A stretch of 64,000 bases of DNA from Candidatus Zixiibacteriota bacterium (lineage in GTDB: Bacteria > RBG-13-66-14 > B26-G2 > WVWN01). The position numbers and the translations under genes were made by a program. Shown here in pieces: positions 43,505 to 51,602 of the stretch. Where the stretch lies: contig JAUWLW010000001.1 in assembly GCA_030613505.1 (NCBI GenBank), positions 1 through 64,000 of the forward strand. Reading direction: 5' to 3'. The number at the start of each line of letters is the position of its first letter. Within the stretch, counting starts at the first letter, position 1. The notes under the pieces are model-generated. The model was not told where the DNA came from. It saw only the letters and a list, made by a program, of their open reading frames with translations, and did not search any database.

Positions 43505-46048
43505 TTACGGCGCCGGGGTACCTTCGCCGTACTCGGCCATGAGTCGTTCGAACGCCGGCACGCCGCGGCAACTCGCGAGGTCTTCGTCGTCGCGCGCGAT
43601 CGCGACGTAATGCTGGGGGTCCATCTTTACGGCGGCCTCCAGTTCCTCGAGCGCCGCCGCCGTACGACCGCGCTTGGCGTAAATACACGCCAGGTTGTAG
43701 TGCGCCTGCGCGTCGGCCGCGTTTAGTTTAACCGCGGCCTCGAAGTCGGCGGCCGCCGCGTCGAGGTTCCCCAACTTAAACTCCTCTACGCCGCGCGCGG
43801 TGTATAGCCACGAGCGACCGGAGTCCAACTCCAGCGCCCGGCTGAACGCGCGGGCCGACGCGTTATAATCGCCGGCCGCGTCGTGCGTCAAACCCCACTC
43901 CAACCAAAAATCGGCGTCGTCGTCGAAATAAGGCGCCGCCGCTTCGAACGCCGCAAGGGCTCTCTCCACCTCTCCCTCTTCGCGGTACGCGATGCCGCGA
44001 AGGTAATCGGCCTCGCCGGTCTCACCCGCTCCCGCTTCGGCCGCAACGGCGGCGGCTTCGTCGGCGCGCCCCGCGACGGAGAGCGACTTGACCAGTCGGG
44101 CGCGGAGGTCCGCTTTCTCCGGCGCCAACGCCAACGCCCGCCGGTAATTCTCCGCGGCTTTCTCGTGCCGCCCGACGACGGCATAAACGCGAGCCAGGTT
44201 TTCGTAACCGTCGGCGTCGGCCGGGAAAAGGCACACGTAAGATTCCAACAACTCTATTTGTGTTTCGTACATACCGCGGCCGGTCAGAAAATCGCTCAGG
44301 CTACCGTAGTATAAGTTCGCGTGCTCCCTAAAGGATTCGTCGCGCAATTCCGCGGGACCGTTCTTTTGAACCAAGGCCGTGACGCCGGTCAAAGCGGCGA
44401 CGGCGTCTCCGGCCCGTCGCGCCAGCTCGGCTCGCGGCGGTTCCTCCAGAACGACCTCCATAGTTACGTCGTACGGTATCAGGTAGGGCTGGAGTTTCGC
44501 CCCCGGGTCTCCCAACCCCCAGAAAATCCGTCGCGCGGAAGCGTTACAAGTAATTATGGGCTCCAGCAACTGCGGCAGAATGAAGTCGTCGCTTTTACGC
44601 ATAACGACGTTTGCCTGGTCGAAAACGCCCCGCGCGAAAGCCTCCGCGGCGAGAAAGCCGATTTCCTCCTCTTCCGGCAGGATTAGGTCCGGGTGGCGTC
44701 GCGCCAGCGCGGTTACGTAACCGCGGTTCGCGAGCCGCACCTGGTCCGCTACCGCGACGTCGGGTCGGGACCGCCGCACGTAAACGTTATACCATGTAAG
44801 GTTGCCGTTAGTGTCGCCGCTCGAAAATACGAGCGCCCCCGCCGGCAGCGACGCCAGCAGGCGCCGGCCGTAGGTCTCGGCGAAGGTGAAATCGCGCCGG
44901 TCGCCGTATGGGTAATTCGAGGCGAACGCCCAAACGCCGGCCGCCAAGACCAGCGCCCCGGCCGCGGCGACGCCGAGCGCCGGGCGCCGTCGCGCGACCC
45001 ACGACGCCGCGACGGCTACGCCGCCGGCGGCCAGAAAGGCGACCGAGAGGTGCAGCGGTATAAAGTAGTACGCCACGTCCGGTATGTAATACGAGGCGCA
45101 GAACGCTAAATAACCCGCGCAATATACTACGAGGGCCGCCGCTACGAGGCGACAACGCCGCGCCCAAAGACCCACGAGCGCCGGCACGACGAACACCGCC
45201 AGCGGCGTAACGTTGACTAAAGCCGCGCCCCCGTACACGTCAAGCGAGGCCTTGACGCCGGCGAAGCCGCGACCTAGCAACCGGCCGTAATATTGCAAGC
45301 CGGCGAGGGGGGCGTAGAGGGAGCCGCCGGTGGACGGGTCGTTCCAGTTGAAGAGCGGCTGCTGCGCCGCCCGCAGCGCCGTGTAGAGGTTTACCGAGAC
45401 GCCCCCTAATAAGAGAGCCGCCGCCAACGGCAGCGCTCGAGCCAACGTCTTCGCTCTCTCCCGCCCGGGCCAACCTATGAAGAACAGCGCCGGTAAAAAC
45501 AACGCGATCGTCACGTGGTTGGCCAAAGAAAGACCCGCCACCAGGGCCAATACGTACAGCTCCCGCGCCGCCCCCGTCCGCCGCAGCCGGAGCGCCGCCC
45601 ACAGCAGCGCACTCCAGAAGAGCGCGTTCAGCGCGTACACCTCCGCCAGCGTCGCCACCGACCACAACGTCCGCCCCGCCAGTACCAATAGCCCCGCCGT
45701 CGCTATCGCCAACGCCTTACTCGTATCCCCCCAACCCAATTGCCCGGCCAACTCCGCCGCCGCCAGCGCCACGAAGAACGCCGCCCCCGCCGCCGCGGCC
45801 GCGGATACTAAATTTATCAAAAACGCGCCGTCGCCCCATGGGAAGAACGTCGCCAGCTGCCCCAACAACGCGTACAGCGGATACCCCGTCGGGTGCGCCA
45901 CCCCCAGCGTCGCCGCCGCGCCCAGGAACTCCCCCGAATCCAATATCGAAAGGCCGCGCGCCGCGCCCAAGCCGTACAGCGCGAAGCCGCCCAACAAAAA
46001 GGCCCACGGGAGGGCCGATACTAACGAGAAGTTCCGGCTTGCCGCCAA
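43505..46048 (-). CDS. DUF2723-type membrane protein with TPRs (tandem paralogue 2)
   Basis: An 847-residue protein. I place the start at the TTG at 46048: AAAGGAG lies eight bases upstream and the stop of the preceding gene is five bases away; the longer frame overlaps that gene and is not homologous. It has the same plan as the neighbour: ILDSGEFLGAAATLGVAHPTG, a membrane block to about residue 440, a periplasmic region and TPRs from about 600. Downstream it is separated from paralogue 1 by five bases. Confidence 0.83.
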   Translation of the reverse strand: MAASRNFSLVSALPWAFLLGGFALYGLGAARGLSILDSGEFLGAAATLGVAHPTGYPLYALLGQLATFFPWGDGAFLINLVSAAAAAGAAFFVALAAAELAGQLGWGDTSKALAIATAGLLVLAGRTLWSVATLAEVYALNALFWSALLWAALRLRRTGAARELYVLALVAGLSLANHVTIALFLPALFFIGWPGRERAKTLARALPLAAALLLGGVSVNLYTALRAAQQPLFNWNDPSTGGSLYAPLAGLQYYGRLLGRGFAGVKASLDVYGGAALVNVTPLAVFVVPALVGLWARRCRLVAAALVVYCAGYLAFCASYYIPDVAYYFIPLHLSVAFLAAGGVAVAASWVARRRPALGVAAAGALVLAAGVWAFASNYPYGDRRDFTFAETYGRRLLASLPAGALVFSSGDTNGNLTWYNVYVRRSRPDVAVADQVRLANRGYVTALARRHPDLILPEEEEIGFLAAEAFARGVFDQANVVMRKSDDFILPQLLEPIITCNASARRIFWGLGDPGAKLQPYLIPYDVTMEVVLEEPPRAELARRAGDAVAALTGVTALVQKNGPAELRDESFREHANLYYGSLSDFLTGRGMYETQIELLESYVCLFPADADGYENLARVYAVVGRHEKAAENYRRALALAPEKADLRARLVKSLSVAGRADEAAAVAAEAGAGETGEADYLRGIAYREEGEVERALAAFEAAAPYFDDDADFWLEWGLTHDAAGDYNASARAFSRALELDSGRSWLYTARGVEEFKLGNLDAAAADFEAAVKLNAADAQAHYNLACIYAKRGRTAAALEELEAAVKMDPQHYVAIARDDEDLASCRGVPAFERLMAEYGEGTPAP
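45311..46009. repeat. Second copy of the 0.7-kb conversion tract
   Basis: Partner of 42768-43474, within the 5' part of paralogue 2. Confidence 0.8.
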
Positions 46049-46053
46049 GCCGA

Positions 46054-48162
46054 CTACTCCTTTCGCGAGTAAAAGTAGTAGTGGACGGGCAAGTTGTACG
46101 TCAGGTCGTCGCTGAGGGTCTCGAGCGCGACGCGCAGCCGCGGGCCCCCGATGAACCGCGCCCGGATGGAGAAATATCCGTCGCGATAAAAGTCGCCCTT
46201 CGCGGGCGGCACGCCCCACTTGCCGGCGAACACGCCGTTGACGCGGACCGAAACGCGGTAGGGGGGCTCGCATCGCACCACGGCCACGACGTCCCGGCCC
46301 GGCGGGACGTCGACCGTAAACTCCTCCCCGCCGCACACGCTCCGCCCCGCCTCGAATATATTTACGCCGGGAGCGCCCCACAACGGATGCGCCGCCGCGT
46401 AGCTCGGGAACATGTTCGCCGCGCGGCGCCGCAGGCGGTAGTCGTGCGCCGCCTCCGATACAAGGTCGGCCACGTCCACCTCGTCCGCCAGCTCGAAGCC
46501 GGCCAGGAAAGACGAATCGGGCAGGGGCGGCTGTTCGAACACCTCCGCCGCGAAGCGCGCCACAGACATCTCGCGGGCGCCCGCCATGGTCGTAGTCAAG
46601 AGCTGCGCGGAGTACGCCGTCGGCTCGAGCGCGCCCGCATCCTCGAGCGGGTATTCGCTAAAGTAGCCGACGAAATAATCGCCGTACCCGCCGCGCCGCC
46701 GAACGAATTCGGCCACAGCGCCCGTGCCCTCGCGGCCGTAGCGCCAGGCGTCGCGCGTGACCAGGCCCTCCAAATCCACAATTTTCCGTCCGCCGTAATA
46801 CGCCAGCGCGCCGACGTCGTGGGTGAAGACGGCGGCCCCCGCCGGCACGTTCTCCCGGATGTAGCGCGCGACGGCGACGTGCTGGTAGCGGATGTCCCGC
46901 GCGGACATGCCGTAGACGACGCAGAAGTACGCCGACGAAATAAGGCCGAAGACCAGGAAATAGGCGGCGCCGGTCCAGAACATCGCCGCGTGGCTTATCT
47001 GCGGCCGGCCGTAGCGGATGAGAAACGCCAGGCCGTCGATGCCGCCCAGGACGCCGATGACGAACAGCGGGAAATAGGGCACGATATGCCGGGCGTAATG
47101 CCGCGGATACGGCAGCGCCAGGCACGCCGCGGCCACGCACGCCAAAAACACGACGCCGGCGGCGAAGCCCGGTAGCGCCCGACCCTCCGACCAGGATTTA
47201 CGTGCCGCCCGGCCCCACCCCACCAGGAAGAACGCCAGCGCCAGCGGCGCGAAGTAGTTAGCCGCGGCCTGTAAAGTGTTCGCGTTGTAAAAAGCCCTCA
47301 GGTATTGGCCGTCCAACCCGGCGAAGACGCTCTTGACGGCGTACACGGTGAAGGAGAGGATGGCCACGGCCCGTTCGGCCCAGGGCCGCGTGCTGGGCGC
47401 CAGGATCGACTTCGACAGGAAGCTCATCGACGACAGGTGGCCGCCGACGAAGTAATTCACCGCGAAATAGACGGGTATCGGCGCGAGGCCGAGGAGGAGC
47501 AGCCACTTCGAACGCCGCCGCAAGCCGCCGCCCTCGTTTCTCGGGCCCCGGCCCAGCAGCGCCAGCGCCGCCAATATCGCCGCGGCGATTATACCCTCCG
47601 GCCGCGCCACCGTGAGCGTGGCCAGCGCCGCGATGAACCACACCCGGCGGCCTTGCTCCTGATATAAAATATATGTGTATAGCGCGAACAGCAGCGCGGC
47701 GACGTACAGGCCGCCGTCCATCCCGCCCAGCGCGTGGAACGTCACCGGCCCCGTCGTCGCGTAGACGAACGTCGAAACGATGACGTAGCGGCCGTCGAAA
47801 AGGTGCGAGACCACCTTCGCGAAGAGCCAGATACTCAGGCCGTACAGCGCGACGTTCAGGACGTACGCGGCCCAAACCAACGCGTTCGGCGCGTGGAATA
47901 CCAGCGCCAGCGGCGTCAACATCAACAAATAGAGGTACGACGTTACGCCGGTGGTGGGCGGGTCGCCGACGTTGTAGGCCAGCGGGTGGCCGGCGGCGAA
48001 GTTGCGCGCGTAGTGGAAGAAGATGTACGCGTCGTCGAGCGGCATCGTAAGGAAGCCGTCGGCGTAGTAAAGGTTGGAATACAGGTAAACCGCGCCGGCG
48101 ACGGCCGCCAGCGCCGCGGCGAGGAGTATTAAAGAAACGTCGCGTTTCCTACGCGCCTCCAT
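46054..48162 (-). CDS. GT39/arabinofuranosyltransferase-like membrane protein
   Basis: About 702 residues from the ATG at 48162. An N-terminal helix is followed by LDDAYIFFHYARNFAAGHPL, the acidic periplasmic loop typical of GT-C glycosyltransferases, and GVTSYLYLL. Eleven or so membrane segments end near residue 470, followed by a soluble C-terminal domain. GT-C enzymes transfer sugars from polyprenyl phosphate donors outside the membrane. The frame is open to a TTG at 48201, but that TTG is the first triplet of a -35 box, so the ATG is preferred. It is the first gene of the glycosyltransferase operon. Confidence 0.85.
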   Translation of the reverse strand: MEARRKRDVSLILLAAALAAVAGAVYLYSNLYYADGFLTMPLDDAYIFFHYARNFAAGHPLAYNVGDPPTTGVTSYLYLLMLTPLALVFHAPNALVWAAYVLNVALYGLSIWLFAKVVSHLFDGRYVIVSTFVYATTGPVTFHALGGMDGGLYVAALLFALYTYILYQEQGRRVWFIAALATLTVARPEGIIAAAILAALALLGRGPRNEGGGLRRRSKWLLLLGLAPIPVYFAVNYFVGGHLSSMSFLSKSILAPSTRPWAERAVAILSFTVYAVKSVFAGLDGQYLRAFYNANTLQAAANYFAPLALAFFLVGWGRAARKSWSEGRALPGFAAGVVFLACVAAACLALPYPRHYARHIVPYFPLFVIGVLGGIDGLAFLIRYGRPQISHAAMFWTGAAYFLVFGLISSAYFCVVYGMSARDIRYQHVAVARYIRENVPAGAAVFTHDVGALAYYGGRKIVDLEGLVTRDAWRYGREGTGAVAEFVRRRGGYGDYFVGYFSEYPLEDAGALEPTAYSAQLLTTTMAGAREMSVARFAAEVFEQPPLPDSSFLAGFELADEVDVADLVSEAAHDYRLRRRAANMFPSYAAAHPLWGAPGVNIFEAGRSVCGGEEFTVDVPPGRDVVAVVRCEPPYRVSVRVNGVFAGKWGVPPAKGDFYRDGYFSIRARFIGGPRLRVALETLSDDLTYNLPVHYYFYSRKE

Positions 48163-48172
48163 AAGCGCGCGA

Positions 48173-48201
48173 ATTCTACCACGCACCCCGGGGGGTGTCA
48201 A
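48173..48201 (-). promoter_or_regulatory. Strong sigma70-like promoter, leaderless
   Basis: On the minus strand TTGACA (48201-48196) is followed after exactly 17 bases by TAGAAT (48178-48173). The ATG begins ten bases later and has no Shine-Dalgarno sequence, so the mRNA probably starts at or within about three bases of the start codon. Confidence 0.75.
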
Positions 48202-48223
48202 CGGCTTAGGGGAGAGGGTATAT

Positions 48224-48251
48224 AAAACAAAAAGCCGCCCGGCGGGGCGGC
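48224..48251 (-). terminator. Rho-independent terminator
   Basis: GCCGCC at 48234-48239 pairs with GGCGGC at 48246-48251. On the minus strand it is followed by TTTTTGTTTT. It ends the beta-propeller transcript. Confidence 0.85.
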
Positions 48252-48270
48252 GCCGCGTCGCAGTATCGCG

Positions 48271-48993
48271 TTACCGGTAAAGCCCTTTAATCTTCCCAAA
48301 CGAGCCGGGGTTCATGCCGACGACGTCGATGTCTACCTGGTAAACGTAATCGGCCGTCGGGTTGACGAGCCAGAGGTAATTGCCGTCGAACGTCATCGCG
48401 CCCGCCGCCGCGCCCCCCGGTACCGGGAAGCTGGCAATTACGGAACCGTGAGTCGAGATTTGGTAAACCCTGTCTTTAGGGCCGCCGTTCCAAAGGTAAT
48501 GGCCGTACCACGCGAGGTCGCTACCTAAATAGAAAGGCGGCTTGAAAGAGCCGACAAACGACCCGGTTGTGGTCACTTTAAAATGGCCGGCCCATAGGTA
48601 GCGCGGCGGTTCCCACGCAAGGCCGGGGTCGTAGCCTGCGATGAACCGGCTTACGTAACTACCCGTCGTCGTCAAACGGTCGTATTCGTAACCCCCTCCT
48701 GGTCCTGGGTATGAATCCGACATCCACAGGTATTCCCCGTCGAAGGTCAAACCTCTGTACGCGGTCGGCGTTTGGCCGTATACGAAAGACGAGACCACGG
48801 AACCCGTAGTCGTCGTTCTTAAGAACTTCGCATAAGGGCCGCCGCAAAACCACAGATAATTACCGTCCCATGCGAGGCCACGCGTTCCCGTTTTAGGCGG
48901 GACCCGGAACGACGAAACGACCTCGCCGAAGGCGCTGAAGGCCGCGGGCGCGTATACCAGCGCAACAAAAACGCTCAGCACTCCCCAAAGCAT
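48271..48993 (-). CDS. Secreted beta-propeller-like protein 3
   Basis: A 240-residue exported protein. After a signal peptide (cleavage near AAFSA) there are five or so repeats of about 45 residues of the form GL(A/T)(W/F)DGxYLW followed by TTTGSVVSSF, which resemble blades of a short propeller. It ends in NPGSFGKIKGLYR, a tail shared with the two paralogues. It overlaps the start of paralogue 2's stop by one base. Function unknown; such proteins are often surface-exposed. Confidence 0.78.
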   Translation of the reverse strand: MLWGVLSVFVALVYAPAAFSAFGEVVSSFRVPPKTGTRGLAWDGNYLWFCGGPYAKFLRTTTTGSVVSSFVYGQTPTAYRGLTFDGEYLWMSDSYPGPGGGYEYDRLTTTGSYVSRFIAGYDPGLAWEPPRYLWAGHFKVTTTGSFVGSFKPPFYLGSDLAWYGHYLWNGGPKDRVYQISTHGSVIASFPVPGGAAAGAMTFDGNYLWLVNPTADYVYQVDIDVVGMNPGSFGKIKGLYR

Positions 48994-49712
48994 TAACGAT
49001 ATAACCCTTTAATCTTACCGAACGAGCCGGGGTTGACGCCGACGACGTCGATATCTATCTGGTAGACCCATTTATTATCCCGGTTTATGAGCCATAAGTA
49101 TTCGCCGTCGAACGTCGTTCCCGCGGCGTAGCCGTCGCCGGGGACGGCGAAGCTCGCTACGATAGAGCCGGTCGTGGTAATGTTGTACATCCGTTTATCG
49201 CCGCCGCCGCCCCATAACTTGTGGCCGTACCACCCTAAGTCTCCTAACCCTACCGGCGCCTCAAAGGTGGCTACTAATGAGCCCGTAGTCGTTAATTTAG
49301 CAGGACCCGCCCATAGATAGGGATCCTCCCAAGTTAACCCGCCGTCTACGAAATACGCTTTATTGAAAGAGCTAACGTGCGACCCGGTAGTAGTTATACG
49401 GTAATAGTGATAAGGCCGCGCTAACCGGTGCCAAGAATACCAGAGGTATTCGCCGTCGCAGGTTAAACCCTCGATATAGGTATATGTAGCGCCGATATTA
49501 AACGAACCTACGGTTGAACCCGCTCTGTTAGTCCTTACGAAAAACGGATGTGGTTCGCCCGCGAACCACAAGTACCCGCCGTCCCACGCAAGGCCGGAAG
49601 TACCAGCAAGCCCCGGATGGTGGAACGACGAAACTACATCGCCTAAAGCCCCGAAAGCACTTGCTGAAATTAGAACTAACGCTATCGACAACGTAATAAA
49701 TATCTTAAACAT
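48993..49712 (-). CDS. Secreted beta-propeller-like protein 2
   Basis: A 239-residue paralogue: signal peptide to about SAFGALG, repeats with GLAWDGGYLWFAG and GLTCDGEYLWYS, and the tail NPGSFGKIKGLYR. It is more diverged from the other two copies than they are from each other. An AGGGGGATACGAG-type site precedes the ATG. Confidence 0.78.
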   Translation of the reverse strand: MFKIFITLSIALVLISASAFGALGDVVSSFHHPGLAGTSGLAWDGGYLWFAGEPHPFFVRTNRAGSTVGSFNIGATYTYIEGLTCDGEYLWYSWHRLARPYHYYRITTTGSHVSSFNKAYFVDGGLTWEDPYLWAGPAKLTTTGSLVATFEAPVGLGDLGWYGHKLWGGGGDKRMYNITTTGSIVASFAVPGDGYAAGTTFDGEYLWLINRDNKWVYQIDIDVVGVNPGSFGKIKGLYR

Positions 49713-49805
49713 CTCGTATCCCCCTTTATTGGACCCGCGCTAGCTTTCGCCGAAACGCGGCGGCGTATACCAACCCAATAAAAACGCTCAGTGCCGCGTA
49801 ACGCA
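49713..49805 (-). pseudogene. Relic of a propeller-gene 5' end
   Basis: Bases 49763-49818 resemble the start of the gene at 48271-48993 (around 48937-48999), including GCGTATACCA and AAAAACGCTCAG. This stub of a signal-peptide region marks the edge of a former tandem duplication unit. Confidence 0.55.
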
Positions 49806-50543
49806 CTAACGATATAGCCCTTTTATCTTCCCGAACGAGCCCGGGTTCATGCCGACGACGTCGATGTCTACCTGGTAAACGTAACCCGCGGTCGGGTTAA
49901 CGAGCCACAAATATTTACCATCGAAAGCCGTACCCCCGGCGTTAGAGGCCCCCGGCGTAGGGAACGAAGCTAAGATCGAGCCCTTAGTAGTTAGTTCGTA
50001 CGTAAAATGTTCGGGGCCCCCGCTGTTTGTCCAAAGGTAATGGCCGTACCAGGCGAGGTCGCCTCCTAAATAGAACGGGGGTTTGAAAGTGGCTACCGTA
50101 GAGCCCGTGGTGGTAACTTTCATAGGCCCAACCCATAAATAACGGGGCGGCTCCCACGCCACGCCCGGGTCGCCGTAGCCCTTGAAGAAGCGGCTTACGT
50201 ACGTACCCGTCGTCGTCAAACGCTGGTATTCGTAACCCCCTCCTGGCTGCGAATCCGAGAACCACAGGTATTCGCCGTCGAAGGTCAAACCGCCGTAATC
50301 GGTCGGCGTTTGGCCGTAAACGAACGACGAGACCACGGAACCCGTAGTAGTCGTTCTTAAGAACTTCGCATAAGGCGCCCCGCAAAACCACAGGTAGCTA
50401 CCGTCCCACGCGAGGCCATGATGTCCCGTCTTGGCCGGGACCGGGAACGACGAAACTACGTCGCCTAAAGCCCCGAAGGCTAAAACGGCGCCCACGGTTC
50501 CTACCAATAGGAACGCGGCGCCGAGCGTTTTCATTATCCTCAT
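49806..50543 (-). CDS. Secreted beta-propeller-like protein 1
   Basis: A 245-residue paralogue from the ATG at 50543, which has GGGAGG five bases upstream. It has a signal peptide, repeats (GLAWDGSYLWFCG, GLTFDGEYLWFSD, DLAWYGHYLW, GTAFDGKYLWLVN) and the tail NPGSFGKIKGLYR. It is very similar to propeller 3. The repeats contain PPFYLGGDLAWYG, shared with copy 3, so these two probably result from a later duplication. Confidence 0.78.
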   Translation of the reverse strand: MRIMKTLGAAFLLVGTVGAVLAFGALGDVVSSFPVPAKTGHHGLAWDGSYLWFCGAPYAKFLRTTTTGSVVSSFVYGQTPTDYGGLTFDGEYLWFSDSQPGGGYEYQRLTTTGTYVSRFFKGYGDPGVAWEPPRYLWVGPMKVTTTGSTVATFKPPFYLGGDLAWYGHYLWTNSGGPEHFTYELTTKGSILASFPTPGASNAGGTAFDGKYLWLVNPTAGYVYQVDIDVVGMNPGSFGKIKGLYR

Positions 50544-50622
50544 GTCGCCTCCCCTCACGATTATTCCTCGCTCACCCCTTAAATTATAACCTCCCGGCCA
50601 CGTTGTCAAGCGTTTTCCAAGA

Positions 50623-50713
50623 AAAAACCCCCCGCCTCCTGCGGCGAGGGGTCTTGGTATCTTATTACCGCGCGGCTTAGATGTTTTCCCAAAGGCCTTC
50701 GAGCTTCTTCTCG
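50623..50713. repeat. Direct repeat C, stub copy (fbp 3' end plus terminator)
   Basis: A terminator with stem CCCCTCGCC/GGCGGGGGG (minus strand, then T6) is identical over 29 bases to 51510-51538. Next to it, 31 of 37 bases match the 3' end of the fbp gene and still encode EKKLEGLWENI-stop on the minus strand. It is an old, degraded duplicate. Confidence 0.75.
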
Positions 50714-51509
50714 TTTAAAACGCTACCGCGGTTCGGGCGTTTAGAAGGTCGCCGCGACGCCGACGCGGAAGCCCAGGTTCCCTATCCAGTAACTATAGTC
50801 TCCGGCCCACGAGACATCCGGTAACACGCCGAGGTAGCCAAACTCCGCGTACCCGCCGTAATTATTATTAAGGCGGTAATCTACGCCGCCGCCGACCCTG
50901 ACCATGACGCCCACGTAGTCGGTAAGGAAATGAGGGCCTACGCCTATGGAGACGCACGGGCTTAAGTTGGACTGCGGCGAAAAGAAGAACCGGCTCTCGT
51001 AGTAAACGGACGCCAGCGACTCGTAATCGTCCAAACCGGCTAGGTATTCGAAACCGGCGCCGAAGAAAGCCTGGCCTATGGAATAGCCGAACGACGAGCC
51101 GATAGGGATGAGACTGCCGGAAAAAGAACCGTAATCGGAGTCAATAGTGTCGTGGATATGGAAATAAAACCCGGTCGTAGAGAAACCGGAGAAACCCTTG
51201 CGCAAATGCCCATCGGCGGCGGGCGTCGCGGCGGGGAGCAAAAACGAGCATAACACGGCGATGATAAATGCGGTCTTCATCGGGCCGTCCTCCTAAGCAA
51301 TAGAAAGGTTACGGTTACCCTAATCCTAACAACGCGGTTAAGATATTTCAAAAGAAAAATAAGCCAGAATTAAAACCGGCCGGTAATATCGGAAGGCCGC
51401 GGCTAAGCCGACGTTGCGCCATGGCGTCTAGCGGTTTTCTGTTGCGCGGGTAGCTAACGCCGTCACGACGCTATAGTAATGTTAAACACGTCCGCGTCAA
51501 CCTAAAAAC
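50714..51509 (-). mobile_element. Possible older insert C with an outer-membrane barrel gene
   Basis: This 0.8-kb segment lies between two copies of the fbp 3' end and terminator, and its cargo gene runs in the same direction as fbp, as in inserts A and B. Its composition is less GC-rich than the fbp gene. Repeat divergence implies an older event. The 230 bases upstream of the barrel gene (51281-51509) contain no gene I can see. Confidence 0.5.
50741..51280 (-). CDS. Outer-membrane beta-barrel protein
   Basis: A 179-residue protein: signal peptide ending near PAATPA-AD, then alternating strands (SIGQAFFGAGFEYLAG, SRFFFSPQSNLSPCVSIG, RVGGGVDYRLNNNYGGYAEF) and a last strand IGNLGFRVGVAATF with terminal Phe, the classic outer-membrane insertion signal. 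AGGAGG precedes the ATG. Ligand unknown. It is the only gene of the possible insert C. Confidence 0.75.
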   Translation of the reverse strand: MKTAFIIAVLCSFLLPAATPAADGHLRKGFSGFSTTGFYFHIHDTIDSDYGSFSGSLIPIGSSFGYSIGQAFFGAGFEYLAGLDDYESLASVYYESRFFFSPQSNLSPCVSIGVGPHFLTDYVGVMVRVGGGVDYRLNNNYGGYAEFGYLGVLPDVSWAGDYSYWIGNLGFRVGVAATF

Positions 51510-51602
51510 AAAAACCCCCCGCCTCCTGCGGCGAGGGGTTTTCTTCGTCGCGGTTTTTCGGCCGATTAGATGTCTTCCCAGCGGCTTTCGAGCTTCTCCT
51601 GG
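51510..51602. repeat. Direct repeat C, copy at the intact fbp end (includes terminator)
   Basis: Contains the last 11 codons and stop of fbp and the same terminator hairpin as 50623-50651, here correctly placed behind fbp on the minus strand. Confidence 0.75.

Noticed and set aside
46049-46381. N-terminal extension of the DUF2723 gene into the upstream glycosyltransferase
   Set aside because: The extension is low-complexity and overlaps a real gene. The TTG at 46048 has a good ribosome-binding site.
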